Positions 1 through 7,172 of a DNA stretch of 31,399 nucleotides are shown piece after piece. The notes below the pieces were generated by a model that had not been told where the DNA came from, made no database searches, and saw only the letters and a list, made by a program, of their open reading frames with translations. Position 1 is the first letter of the stretch. Every line of letters begins with the position of its first letter. Both the position numbers and the translations under genes were made by a program. The stretch is taken from positions 1 through 31,399 of the forward strand of contig JBJXFQ010000121.1 in NCBI GenBank assembly GCA_046155605.1, given 5' to 3'. Source of the DNA: JAEUIZ01 sp046155605. Its GTDB lineage: Bacteria; Planctomycetota; Phycisphaerae; Phycisphaerales; UBA1924.

Positions 1-158
1 TTCGTCGGCGGCTGGCCATCCTGGCCAACTACGGTGCGACCGTCTGGCGAGATGCCCCAAGTGTCTCTCATGGGAAAGGTCGAAAGGCCGGGCTGAGCGT
101 TGGCCTGACCAAGGGCACAACCTGCCATGACAAAAAGCACTTGAGTTGACCGTGTCAT
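1..158 (-). CDS. Secreted HAF-like repeat protein, N-terminal part (partial)
   Basis: On the minus strand an ATG at 158 opens a frame that stays open to the window edge (52 codons). It is preceded by AGGAG with a 6-base spacer. The N-terminus has a short basic start (MTRS), a hydrophobic stretch and an Ala-rich exit ending in QANAQPG, so it looks like a signal peptide. A Cys in MAGC could alternatively be a lipobox. The mature part begins with WGISPDGRTVVG, which resembles the extracellular HAF-family repeat (G-I-S/N-x-D/G-G-x-V-V-G) found in secreted proteins. The rest of the protein lies outside the window. It is divergently arranged with the beta-helix gene at 287, sharing a 128-bp upstream region. 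The assignment as a secreted protein is fairly sure; the HAF call rests on one motif. Confidence 0.6.
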   Translation of the reverse strand, partial: MTRSTQVLFVMAGCALGQANAQPGLSTFPMRDTWGISPDGRTVVGQDGQPPT

Positions 159-286
159 GAAAAACTCCTGCAAAGTAGTCCCGGTGGTGCTTGCCTTTCT
201 CGTTGGCATTCGGCACGGTATCGCCCGAAGCACAATGGATCAACGAGAATCGGGCATCTTCGCATGCCAGACCAGGAGCAAAGTCC

Positions 287-1465
287 ATGGATCGTCCATT
301 CATCAACGTCAAACTTTTGGGAGCGGTCGGCGATGGCGTCACGGACGACACTCAAGCGATCAAGAGGGCGATCGCCAGCATCCCAACTACCGGCTCCGCG
401 CTCCGGCGCAACGCTGGTCCCGTTCTGTACTTTCCAGAAGGCATCTATGTGATTTCTGAAACGCTGCTGATCAAAGAGTTCTTCGGCCTTGAAATTCGCG
501 GCACGGGCGTGCATCCTTCGATCGATGTGTCCGATCCCACGGGCGGCGTCTTCGGGCCACGCTCCGTCCTGATCTGGAAGGGGAGTTCATCAGATCCGCT
601 GCTGAAGCTTGAGGGTGTGCAGGGCACGACCGTGTGTGATCTGAACTTCATGGGGAAAGAAGAAGTGGGAACCGGCTCTCGTGCCTCGGTTCTCATCAAC
701 ATCATCTCGGTCAGTGGCAACGGCTCCTCATGGAACGCGATCCGCAACTGTGCGTTCCGCGATGTCACCGTCGGCATTGAGTGCGGTGGCGGTTCCGGCA
801 AGACGGATTCCGAAATTCTGATCGAGCGAGTGACGTTCTACACCTGCGACACGGGATTCAAACTCACACATCCGCAGAATCAGAACTATCTGTTCACGAT
901 GCTTGGCGCGAACAACTGCAAATGCGTCATCGACGCCGACAACGGCGGCGGCGTCAACGTGCAGACCGCGGCCTTGACGGGTTGCGGCGGTGAAGGAGCC
1001 GACGACTACGCCTTCAAGTTCGGCGGCGGTGCCGAAAGCGGGGTAAACGACGGCATCAGCGTCCTCAATGCGGTGCGATACGAGAGTTGCCCGAAGTTGA
1101 TCCGCGTCGCGGGCTATGTCCGCGTGACCTGCGACGGCTTCAACCAGTCGGCCACGGCGCCGCCCACAACTGGCTCGCCACTGATCAAGGTGAGCAACGG
1201 CGCGCTCGTCTTCCGCAACTCACGGTGGCAGTATGCCGCGCCGTTTATCATGGAGTTCGGCACGCCGCCGACAGGCGCGTGGTGTACCGTCAGTTACGAC
1301 CGCTGTCAGTTCCCGTTCGAGCCAGAGGACACCACACCGCCGGTGTTTCCGGTGACGTTCGTGATCAGCAACCCAGCGGCCACCCGGTGCGCGTACAGTT
1401 TCTTCCGCTGCGACGGACTCGAGAACAAACCTCTGCCCGACGCCAAGACCTCCGGCGCGTGGTAG
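287..1465 (+). CDS. Pectate-lyase-3-type right-handed beta-helix protein
   Basis: A 392-residue protein. The N-terminal segment (about residues 7-28) reads VKLLGAVGDGVTDDTQAIKR, the diagnostic start of the Pectate_lyase_3 / polygalacturonase-like beta-helix family (also found in phage tailspikes and epimerases). The rest is rich in short beta-strand-like turns with Gly and Asn, as expected for parallel beta-helix coils. No catalytic residue can be assigned, so the substrate is unknown; a polysaccharide is only the family expectation. The start at 287 is chosen because AGGAG lies 8 bases upstream; an in-frame TTG at 191 would add 32 residues without a convincing ribosome site. From 287 there is no signal peptide, which is odd for a polysaccharide-degrading enzyme. 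It is convergent with trpF. Confidence 0.75.
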   Translation: MDRPFINVKLLGAVGDGVTDDTQAIKRAIASIPTTGSALRRNAGPVLYFPEGIYVISETLLIKEFFGLEIRGTGVHPSIDVSDPTGGVFGPRSVLIWKGSSSDPLLKLEGVQGTTVCDLNFMGKEEVGTGSRASVLINIISVSGNGSSWNAIRNCAFRDVTVGIECGGGSGKTDSEILIERVTFYTCDTGFKLTHPQNQNYLFTMLGANNCKCVIDADNGGGVNVQTAALTGCGGEGADDYAFKFGGGAESGVNDGISVLNAVRYESCPKLIRVAGYVRVTCDGFNQSATAPPTTGSPLIKVSNGALVFRNSRWQYAAPFIMEFGTPPTGAWCTVSYDRCQFPFEPEDTTPPVFPVTFVISNPAATRCAYSFFRCDGLENKPLPDAKTSGAW

Positions 1466-1503
1466 CAAAAAGGGAAAGGCCACGCCGAAGTCACAGGGCG
1501 TGG
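1466..1503 (-). terminator. Probable Rho-independent terminator of trpF
   Basis: CCACGCC (1480-1486) and GGCGTGG (1497-1503) form a perfect 7-bp stem with a 10-base loop. Read on the minus strand, the stem is followed by CCTTTCCCTTTTTG, a U-rich tract after pairing. It lies between the convergent beta-helix gene and trpF, 22 bases past the trpF stop. On the plus strand no T tract follows, so it acts mainly for trpF. Confidence 0.55.
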
Positions 1504-1524
1504 GGAGGCGAGCGACGAGCGGTG

Positions 1525-2154
1525 TTAGGTTCTGTCCGCCGCGCGGACGGCCTCGCAGAAGGCCTCGATGAGCGCTGGGTCTTTGATGCCGCGTTCGCGT
1601 TCGACGCCGGATGAGACATCGACGGCGAAGGGTCGCACGATGCGGATGGCGTGGGCGACGTTGGCGGGGGTGAGTCCGCCGGCGAGCATGAGGGGAGTGG
1701 CGATGTCCTCAGCGGCTGCGGCGAGCGCGGGCCAATCGAGGGTTGTGCCCTCCCCGCCGGTTGAGCCGTCAACGAGGATGGCATCGACCTCGTCCATCTC
1801 GTCCCAGCGTTCGAGGTCGCGGCGGATGGTGGCGGGATCAAAGCGGACGGCCTTGATCGCCGGGCCGCACGCTCGGACGGTCTCCTCGTCCTCGTTGCCG
1901 TGGAGTTGGACGGCGTGCGTGGGGCACTGCTGCTCGATGTCGGCGAAGGTATCGACGGAGGCGTTCATATAGACGCCGACGGTGGTGACCATCGGCGGTA
2001 GTTGCCACATGATCGCGGCGGCGTCTTCAGGTTCGATGTGACGGACGGACGAGCGCACGAACATGAAGCCGAGGGCGTCAGCGCCGGCCTCGACGGCGGC
2101 GAGCGCGGCCTCGGGTGTGCGGATGCCGCAAATCTTGATTCGGGTGCGAGGCAT
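1525..2154 (-). CDS. trpF: Phosphoribosylanthranilate isomerase TrpF
   Basis: A 209-residue single-domain TIM barrel that converts N-(5-phosphoribosyl)anthranilate to the carboxyphenylamino-deoxyribulose phosphate in tryptophan synthesis, in the cytoplasm. Visible family motifs are KICGI with the catalytic base Cys9, GxxFV at 30-33, VQLHG at 82-86, the catalytic acid Asp129 in LVDGSTGGEG, and a phosphate-binding AGGLTPANV followed by DVSSGVE near the C-terminus. Length is typical of monofunctional TrpF. The ATG at 2154 is chosen because the protein then starts MPRTRIKICGI and AGGAA lies just upstream; an upstream extension to 2190 is unlikely. No other trp gene is nearby, so the pathway appears dispersed. 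It is convergent with the upstream-coordinate gene and followed by a probable terminator. Confidence 0.95.
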   Translation of the reverse strand: MPRTRIKICGIRTPEAALAAVEAGADALGFMFVRSSVRHIEPEDAAAIMWQLPPMVTTVGVYMNASVDTFADIEQQCPTHAVQLHGNEDEETVRACGPAIKAVRFDPATIRRDLERWDEMDEVDAILVDGSTGGEGTTLDWPALAAAAEDIATPLMLAGGLTPANVAHAIRIVRPFAVDVSSGVERERGIKDPALIEAFCEAVRAADRT

Positions 2155-2212
2155 GATGAGTTCCTGTGAAGCGGTGGACACCGGTGCCACTCAGGCGAAC
2201 CGAGCGAGACGG

Positions 2213-3376
2213 CTAGCCGATTTCGGCGAGAAGTTCCTTTGCGAGGTTGAGGTGATCGCTCTCGGGCAGGCCGACGACCGCGGACTTCAGGCGCTGCTTG
2301 GCCTCGACAGGGTCATTGAGGTATCGAGCGGCGATGAGGCCGAGCATGAGTTCGACGACGTAACGCTCGGGGTCTGTGGGATAGGCGGCGAGGAAGATGG
2401 TGTAGGCGGTGGCGGCGTTCTGGAAGTCTTCGGCGGCGAAGAAGTGGTTGGCAATGTCGTATTGAAGGCGGCGGCTGAGAATGGCGTGCGCCTTGCCGTG
2501 TTTGTCGAGGAGCGTGCGATAGGCGGCGAGTGAGGCGGGGATGTCGTCGGCGCTGAGGAAGGCGGAAACGTCGGCACGAGCGAGCGCGACGGCGTCGGTG
2601 GCGATCGGCTCCTTGGCGGCGGAGGCCTGAGCCTCGGCAGCGCGTTTCCGGCTCTGGAACGAGGCTTCCTTGAACTGGCGTCGTCGCGCGGCCTGCTTGG
2701 AAATCGTGAAAAGGTCGTAGGGCTCGCGAGAGAGGACACGCGTGCCGAGGAGCGCGAGGCTCACGGCGATGCCCATGGCGTAGCCCCCGAGGTGCGCGAG
2801 CGTGGCGACGCTGCCGGAGCGGCCGGTGCCCTGCGCGAGGAGGTCCCAGGCGATGCGGCCACCGACGAACCACCACGCGGGGATGGAGATGGTGCCGGCG
2901 AGGAAGAGGAGAAAGATGGCATGGATGATGGTGCGCGGAAAGAGAACGAGATAGGCCCCGGTGACGCCGGCGATGGCACCTGAGGCACCGAGGACCGGGT
3001 TGGGATAGAAGGCGGCGTGGAGGAGCCCGGCGGCGATAGCGGAGGCGAGGTAGAAGAGGAGGTAGCCGAGGCGGCCGAAGCGATCCTCGACGTTTGGCCC
3101 GAAGACCCAGAGAGTGAGGAGGTTGCCGAAGATGTGCCAGAAGCCGGCGTGGAGGAAGGCGTAGGAGACGGGTTGCCACCAGCGCGTGGCGGTGGGGTCG
3201 AGGATCAGGGCGTGCTCGATGCGCTGCCAGGATTCGGGCGAGAAGCGGACGAGAAGTTGCGCCGCGAGAAAGACGGCGAGATTGACGGCGATGAGGGCGT
3301 GGTTGACGACGGTCGGTCGCGTGAGCGGGCGATCGGTGCCGAGCGGGATGATCACAGGGGCATGGTACGGCGACAA
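2213..3376 (-). CDS. Rhomboid-family intramembrane serine protease with TPR-like C-terminal region
   Basis: A 387-residue membrane protein. Residues 1-210 carry the rhomboid core: HAGFWHIFGNLLTLWVFG near 76-93 (conserved H and N), catalytic Ser132 in GASG, and catalytic His195 in HLGGYAMG, spread over about six hydrophobic segments. Rhomboids cleave transmembrane segments of other membrane proteins. After a basic, Ala-rich linker (about 215-265) the remaining 120 residues contain helical repeats with the spacing of tetratricopeptide repeats (DIANHFFAAEDFQNAATAY), probably cytosolic and used for protein contacts. The start is uncertain: the TTG at 3376 is the longest reading and GTG at 3355 is an alternative; neither has a clear ribosome site. 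It is divergent from the sulfotransferase-like gene with about 17 bp between. The substrate is unknown. Confidence 0.85.
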   Translation of the reverse strand: MSPYHAPVIIPLGTDRPLTRPTVVNHALIAVNLAVFLAAQLLVRFSPESWQRIEHALILDPTATRWWQPVSYAFLHAGFWHIFGNLLTLWVFGPNVEDRFGRLGYLLFYLASAIAAGLLHAAFYPNPVLGASGAIAGVTGAYLVLFPRTIIHAIFLLFLAGTISIPAWWFVGGRIAWDLLAQGTGRSGSVATLAHLGGYAMGIAVSLALLGTRVLSREPYDLFTISKQAARRRQFKEASFQSRKRAAEAQASAAKEPIATDAVALARADVSAFLSADDIPASLAAYRTLLDKHGKAHAILSRRLQYDIANHFFAAEDFQNAATAYTIFLAAYPTDPERYVVELMLGLIAARYLNDPVEAKQRLKSAVVGLPESDHLNLAKELLAEIG

Positions 3377-3393
3377 GGCGGTAGACTGGCGTC

Positions 3394-4131
3394 ATGCCGA
3401 TACGGATCGCGATGTGGTCGGGGCCGAGAAACATCTCGACGGCGATGATGCGCGCGTGGGGGAGCCGGGCGGACACGGCGGTGACGGACGAGCCGCTGTA
3501 TGGGGTGTATCTGCGGGAACGGCCGGAGGTGAATCATCCGGGGCGCGAGGAAGTGATCGCGGCGATGGAGACGGATTGGCGGCGCGTGGCGGCGGGGCTG
3601 GTTGGGCCTGTGCCGGGCGGGAGGGAGGTGTGGTATCAGAAGCACATGGCGCATCACCTGGTGGAGGGCGTGGGGCGCGAGTGGGTGTTTGGCGGCGCGC
3701 TGACGAACTGTTTTTTGATTCGTGATCCGCGCGAGGTGCTGGTGTCGTTGGCCAAGGTGATGCCGAGTCCTGAGTTGCGTGACACGGCGCTGCCGCAGCA
3801 GGTGGAGTTGGTTGAAGCGGAGCGTGCGCGCACGGGGCTTATGCCGCCGCTGCTGGATGCGAAGGACGTGCTGCTGGACCCGCGCGGGATGCTGTCGGCG
3901 CTGTGCGCGGCGGTGGGCGTGGCGTTTGATGAGCGGATGCTGCGGTGGGAGGGTGGGCCGCGAAGGACGGATGGCGTGTGGGCGAAGCACTGGTACGCGA
4001 ATGTGGCGAAGAGCACGGGATTTGAGGCGTATCGGGAGCGGGATGAGCCGCTGCCGCGGGGGCTGGAGGGGGTATTGGAGCGGGCGCGGGAGTTGTACGA
4101 GGGCTTGCATCGATGTCGGCTGGTGAAGTAG
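3394..4131 (+). CDS. Sulfotransferase-like P-loop protein
   Basis: A 245-residue protein. MWSGPRNIST (residues 7-16) matches the 5'-phosphosulfate binding loop of PAPS-dependent sulfotransferases. FLIRDPREVLVS (107-118) matches the 3'-phosphate-binding strand and loop with its conserved Arg, Asp-Pro and Ser. The overall order and length fit the cytosolic sulfotransferase-like family that is often annotated only as sulfotransferase family protein. The acceptor is unknown. No signal peptide or membrane segment is visible. It starts at ATG 3394; the upstream region is shared with the divergent rhomboid gene. There is no obvious ribosome site, so initiation may be leaderless or weak. Confidence 0.75.
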   Translation: MPIRIAMWSGPRNISTAMMRAWGSRADTAVTDEPLYGVYLRERPEVNHPGREEVIAAMETDWRRVAAGLVGPVPGGREVWYQKHMAHHLVEGVGREWVFGGALTNCFLIRDPREVLVSLAKVMPSPELRDTALPQQVELVEAERARTGLMPPLLDAKDVLLDPRGMLSALCAAVGVAFDERMLRWEGGPRRTDGVWAKHWYANVAKSTGFEAYRERDEPLPRGLEGVLERARELYEGLHRCRLVK

Positions 4132-4403
4132 ATCGGAACTCGCTCGCAAGATCCGCGTCCCACTTGACCGAGGAAGTCGGGCAGCCAACGATGCTCGCCC
4201 TTCGAGGAGTGCCCCCAGTGTCCCGCCAGTTGTTGACCAATCTCGCCTGGCTGATTCCCGGTTGCCACCGGAACGTGGACACTACGCGCGGCGGCTAAGC
4301 GACCATCGCCGCATCGCCGCGCCTCTTCGCCATCTCTCCTGATTGTTGAAACGTAACGAAAGATCGATCGCGGTCGCTGCGCGGCCGCTCGTTGAGCCCA
4401 TCC
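4132..4403. other. Intergenic stretch without a recognised gene
   Basis: 272 bases between the sulfotransferase-like gene and the small hypothetical. An open frame of 61 codons (ATG 4113) runs through part of it, but it overlaps the end of the upstream gene, has no ribosome site and resembles nothing known to me. No convincing promoter, terminator or RNA structure was seen. Confidence 0.5.
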
Positions 4404-4748
4404 ATGAGCGAATCTACGTTCATTGCGCGCCCGCTGCCGCCCGAGGACATCCGTCCCGGGCTGTTCGTCGTGGTGCTGAGCGGGGTGCATGAGTATTACC
4501 CGCCCGAGATGCTTGCGATGTGGTCGTCGGTCCCGATCCGGCCTCTGCGGCTGCGCTGCCTTGGGTGCGCGAACGGCGAACCGCGGCTGGTGCTGTCGGT
4601 CTGCCTGCCGTTCGTGCAGGCCGAGGATGCGCGTGGCCACGTCGCAATGTTCGACACTCGCCAGCACGAGTTGGCGCTGGTGAACGAGGACTTCGCGCTC
4701 GAGCAGTTCACTCGGCCCTGGCCCGAGCCGCCCGAGGATGACGAGTGA
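4404..4748 (+). CDS. Small conserved-looking hypothetical protein
   Basis: A 114-residue soluble protein, acidic at its C-terminus (PEPPEDDE), with three Cys in the middle (LRCLGCANG, VCLPF). Its composition (balanced hydrophobic strands, no signal peptide, no membrane segment) and strong third-position GC bias support real coding. I do not recognise a family. ATG 4404 is preferred to TTG 4392 because the region before MSESTF has no coding character. It lies 83 bases upstream of the nucleotidyltransferase-fold gene on the same strand. Confidence 0.6.
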   Translation: MSESTFIARPLPPEDIRPGLFVVVLSGVHEYYPPEMLAMWSSVPIRPLRLRCLGCANGEPRLVLSVCLPFVQAEDARGHVAMFDTRQHELALVNEDFALEQFTRPWPEPPEDDE

Positions 4749-4831
4749 GGCAAGTCAAGTGCGCCCCGGCCGCCCGGGGCTTCTCGCTACACTTGAGCAT
4801 GGCCCTCTCGCCCATCTATCAGGAGCATGCG

Positions 4832-5377
4832 ATGGCGGTCGATCGCGTGGAGGAGCGGTTGCGGCGAGTGACGGCCGCGCTGGATGCCGCAGGCGTCAAC
4901 TATGCCGTGGTGGGTGGAAATGCTGTTGCGGCGTGGGTCGCGCGGGCTGATCCCAGCGCGACGCGGGCAACCAAGGACGTTGATCTGCTTGTCGATCGCG
5001 GCGATCTCGATCGAGTCACCGCGGCGCTCACCGGCGTCGGGCTGCGAAGGGAGGACTTGCGAGGTTTGACTCTCTTTGTCGATCCCGCGGAGCCGAGCCG
5101 TCGCGCGGGCGTGCATCTGGTCTGGGCGGGCGAACGAGTGAGGCCTTCGTACACGCACGCGGCACCCAGCGCGACGGAGACGGTGCGAGATGCCGCGGGC
5201 TTTCGCGTGCTGGAACTTGCGGCGCTGGTGCGCATGAAACTCACGTCGTTCCGGGATATCGATCGCGTGCATGTCGGCGACTTGCTGGAGGTTGGGCTGA
5301 TCGATGATCGCGTGAAAGCGTCGCTGCCGACGGACCTTCGAGCGCGGCTTGACGAGATCGTCGCCGGCCGCGAGTGA
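4832..5377 (+). CDS. Nucleotidyltransferase-fold protein
   Basis: A 181-residue protein with the nucleotidyltransferase superfamily pattern: YAVVGGNAVAAW (residues 24-35, the GG motif before the helix) followed by TKDVDLLV (47-54), in which Asp49 and Asp51 match the metal-binding D-x-D pair. The C-terminal half contains LELAALVRMKL and HVGDLLEVG, typical of the predicted nucleotidyltransferases grouped with MNT/AbiEii-like proteins. ATG 4832 is chosen because AGGAG lies 6 bases upstream; ATG 4799 would add 11 residues. No HEPN partner or antitoxin lies next to it, so a toxin-antitoxin role is not supported by context. The target of nucleotidyl transfer is unknown. It ends 10 bases before the aminotransferase gene. 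Confidence 0.75.
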   Translation: MAVDRVEERLRRVTAALDAAGVNYAVVGGNAVAAWVARADPSATRATKDVDLLVDRGDLDRVTAALTGVGLRREDLRGLTLFVDPAEPSRRAGVHLVWAGERVRPSYTHAAPSATETVRDAAGFRVLELAALVRMKLTSFRDIDRVHVGDLLEVGLIDDRVKASLPTDLRARLDEIVAGRE

Positions 5378-5387
5378 GTGACCGTCT

Positions 5388-6299
5388 ATGCAGCAGCAAT
5401 ACGACCCTCGCAACCGCGACCTCATCGTCAACATCAACGGGAGGCTGGTGCATCGCGATCAGGCCGGGGTCAGCCCGTTTGATTCGGCGGTGCAGGGCGG
5501 CGACGCGGTGTGGGAGGGCCTGCGGCTGTACGAGGGGCGCATTTTCAGGCTCAAGGAGCATCTGGATCGGTTGCGGAGTTCGGCGGCGGCGCTCGCGTTT
5601 GTCGAGATTCCGAGCGACGGGGCGATCACACAGGAGATTCGCCGAACGCTGGAGGCGAACGGCATGCGTGACGGCGTCCACATCCGGCTGACGCTCACGC
5701 GGGGTGTGAAGTACACGAGCGGGATGGACCCCCGGCTGAACACGAGCGGGCCGACGGTGATTGTGCTGGCCGAGCACAAGCCGCCGGTGTATGGAACGGG
5801 GGGCATCACGCTGGCGACGAGCGCGGTGCGGCGGTTTCCGCCGGATTGCCTCGATCCGAAGGTCCATCATTGCAACCTGATTCAGTCGATCCTGGCGAAG
5901 ATTCAGGCGAATCAGGCCGGCGCGGATGATGCATTGATGCTCGACGTGCGCGGGTTCGTCGCGGAGACCAACGCGACGCATGTGTTTGTAGTGGAAGGGG
6001 GTGTGGTGCGGACGCCGACGTGCGCGGCGTGCCCTGAGGGAATCACGCGGGCAGCGGTGCTCGAGTTATGCGCGCGGCACGGCATCGCGTGCGAGGTGCG
6101 AGACCTGTCACTGACCGAGGTCTATCGGGCCGACGAGGTGTTCTGCACGGGAACGATGGGGGAACTGGTGCCGGTGGTGCGGGTGGATGGGCGCGCGATC
6201 GGTGGGGAGCACAGGCCGATGACGGAACGGCTGCGCGGGCTCTTCCGCGCGCTGACGGCGACCGAGGGTACGGCGGTGGTGGAGTGTGGCGGGGAATGA
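5388..6299 (+). CDS. Class IV PLP aminotransferase-like protein (IlvE/DAAT fold)
   Basis: A 303-residue protein of the branched-chain / D-amino-acid aminotransferase fold. It shows the N-terminal NINGRLV, the FDSAVQGGDAVWEGLRLYEGRIFRL block (residues 31-55), and the cofactor-binding FVAETNATHVFVV (190-202) with Glu193, followed by PEGITRAAVLEL and FCTGTMGELVPV. In IlvE and DAAT the Schiff-base Lys sits three residues before a conserved Asn (K-x-x-N-[YL]-L). Here the segment reads DPKVHHCNLIQSILAK (156-171): His160 occupies that position, while Lys158 and Lys171 are nearby. It may be a subfamily using a shifted Lys, or a homolog with altered chemistry. It probably belongs to a short unit with the preceding gene (10-base gap). 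The specific reaction is not assigned. Confidence 0.8.
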   Translation: MQQQYDPRNRDLIVNINGRLVHRDQAGVSPFDSAVQGGDAVWEGLRLYEGRIFRLKEHLDRLRSSAAALAFVEIPSDGAITQEIRRTLEANGMRDGVHIRLTLTRGVKYTSGMDPRLNTSGPTVIVLAEHKPPVYGTGGITLATSAVRRFPPDCLDPKVHHCNLIQSILAKIQANQAGADDALMLDVRGFVAETNATHVFVVEGGVVRTPTCAACPEGITRAAVLELCARHGIACEVRDLSLTEVYRADEVFCTGTMGELVPVVRVDGRAIGGEHRPMTERLRGLFRALTATEGTAVVECGGE

Positions 6300-6687
6300 G
6301 GGCGAGCGGCGACGACAATCGAGTCGGGATGCGAGAAACGCACGTACGACAAGTGCAAGCGTGCCAGCCCGTTGTCGTTGTGTGATCCGGTGCTTCGCCG
6401 GTCAGGGCGCACGATCGTTGCGAGTGGCGGCGTGGCGCCACTTCTGGCCGAGGAGGACAATCTCTTTCTTTTCTTATTGCTCCGCTGCCAGAGCGGACGC
6501 TTCGTTTCGATTCGCCCAAGGGGCGTGGCATAGAAAGGAGTAAACCGGGTGTGCCTTGACGAGTGGTGCAAAGCCACCACTCGCAACCATCGACGCCCGA
6601 AGCGGGCAAGCGATCGAGCTTGGAAGGGTGGAAACCAACGAATCAGAGGCTACGAGGCTGAAGAGGAGATCAACGACCGAGGCCACT
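6300..6687. other. 388-bp non-coding stretch between convergent genes
   Basis: This region separates the 3' ends of the aminotransferase-like gene and rpsP. It holds an inverted pair of hairpin repeats (6405-6442 and 6562-6598), a polypyrimidine run near 6461-6478, and a small hairpin TCCGCT/AGCGGA (6481-6497). No open frame here has coding character and no T tract follows the small hairpin, so neither a gene nor a standard terminator is called. Confidence 0.7.
6405..6598. repeat. REPIN-like inverted pair of hairpin repeats
   Basis: Arm 1 (6405-6442, plus orientation) and arm 2 (6598-6562, minus orientation) share GGGCG, then CGAT-x-GTTGCGAGTGG and a hairpin. Over the last 31 bases 26 are identical. 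Arm 1 folds as AGTGGCG (6423-6429) with CGCCACT (6436-6442); arm 2 folds as AGTGGTG with CACCACT and a different loop. Two of the five differences are a compensating C:G to T:A pair change in the stem and two others fall in the loop. About 119 bases lie between the arms. The arrangement resembles REPINs, non-autonomous elements built from two inverted REP hairpins. Confidence 0.65.
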
Positions 6688-7047
6688 TCAGGCCTTGGGC
6701 GCGTCTTTCTTCTCGCCCTCAGCGGGGGCGGCGGCCGCGGCGGCCTTGCGATCTTCCACGATCTTGCGCTGGCGTGTGCGTTCCTTCTCCCACGGGCCGG
6801 AGGGCATGAGGCTGCGTTTCACGAGCACGTCGCGGACGGTGTCGGAGGGCTGGGCACCGACGCTGAGCCAGTGCTTGGCGCGCTCCTCGTCGATCTTGAG
6901 TTGCTTGGCGGGGTCCTTGGCGATCGGGTCATACCAGCCGATCTGCTCGATGAAGGCGCCGTCGCGACGCTCGCGCTTGTCGAGCACTTGGATGCGATAG
7001 AAAGGCCGATTCTTGCGACCCGTGCGTGTCATGCGAATGCGAACCAC
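6688..7047 (-). CDS. rpsP: 30S ribosomal protein S16 with extended C-terminus
   Basis: A 119-residue protein. The start VVRIRMTRTGRKNRPFYRI and the later IEQIGWYDP are the conserved S16 core, which binds 16S rRNA and helps assemble the 30S subunit. The core ends near residue 85; the remaining tail is Arg/Lys-rich and then Ala-rich (KAAAAAAPAEGEKKDAPKA), longer than the usual 80-90 residue protein. The start is GTG 7047, preceded by GGAGGT with a 5-base spacer. A longer upstream reading frame exists but is unsupported. The common partners (ffh, rimM, trmD, rplS) are absent from the window, so rpsP stands alone here. Confidence 0.95.
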   Translation of the reverse strand: MVRIRMTRTGRKNRPFYRIQVLDKRERRDGAFIEQIGWYDPIAKDPAKQLKIDEERAKHWLSVGAQPSDTVRDVLVKRSLMPSGPWEKERTRQRKIVEDRKAAAAAAPAEGEKKDAPKA

Positions 7048-7172
7048 TTCGGACCTCCGTCGCCGACCGGCCAAGGGGCTCGGCGGCATGGCATCGAAAA
7101 CGACCAAGGGGTGAAGTGTAGGCAGGCCGGGGGGTGGTGGTGTGTGGTAGGATGATGAACGGAGGTGCGGAC

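Noticed and set aside
2313..3476. A 387-codon frame overlapping the rhomboid gene on the same strand
   Set aside because: It is out of frame with the catalytic GASG and HLGG motifs and is Arg/Pro-rich.
4832..5377. A possible MNT-HEPN toxin-antitoxin module
   Set aside because: The nucleotidyltransferase fold is present, but no HEPN-like or other partner gene lies on either side.
6481..6497. A TCCGCT/AGCGGA hairpin as a terminator
   Set aside because: No T tract follows the stem on either strand; the pyrimidine run precedes it on the plus strand.
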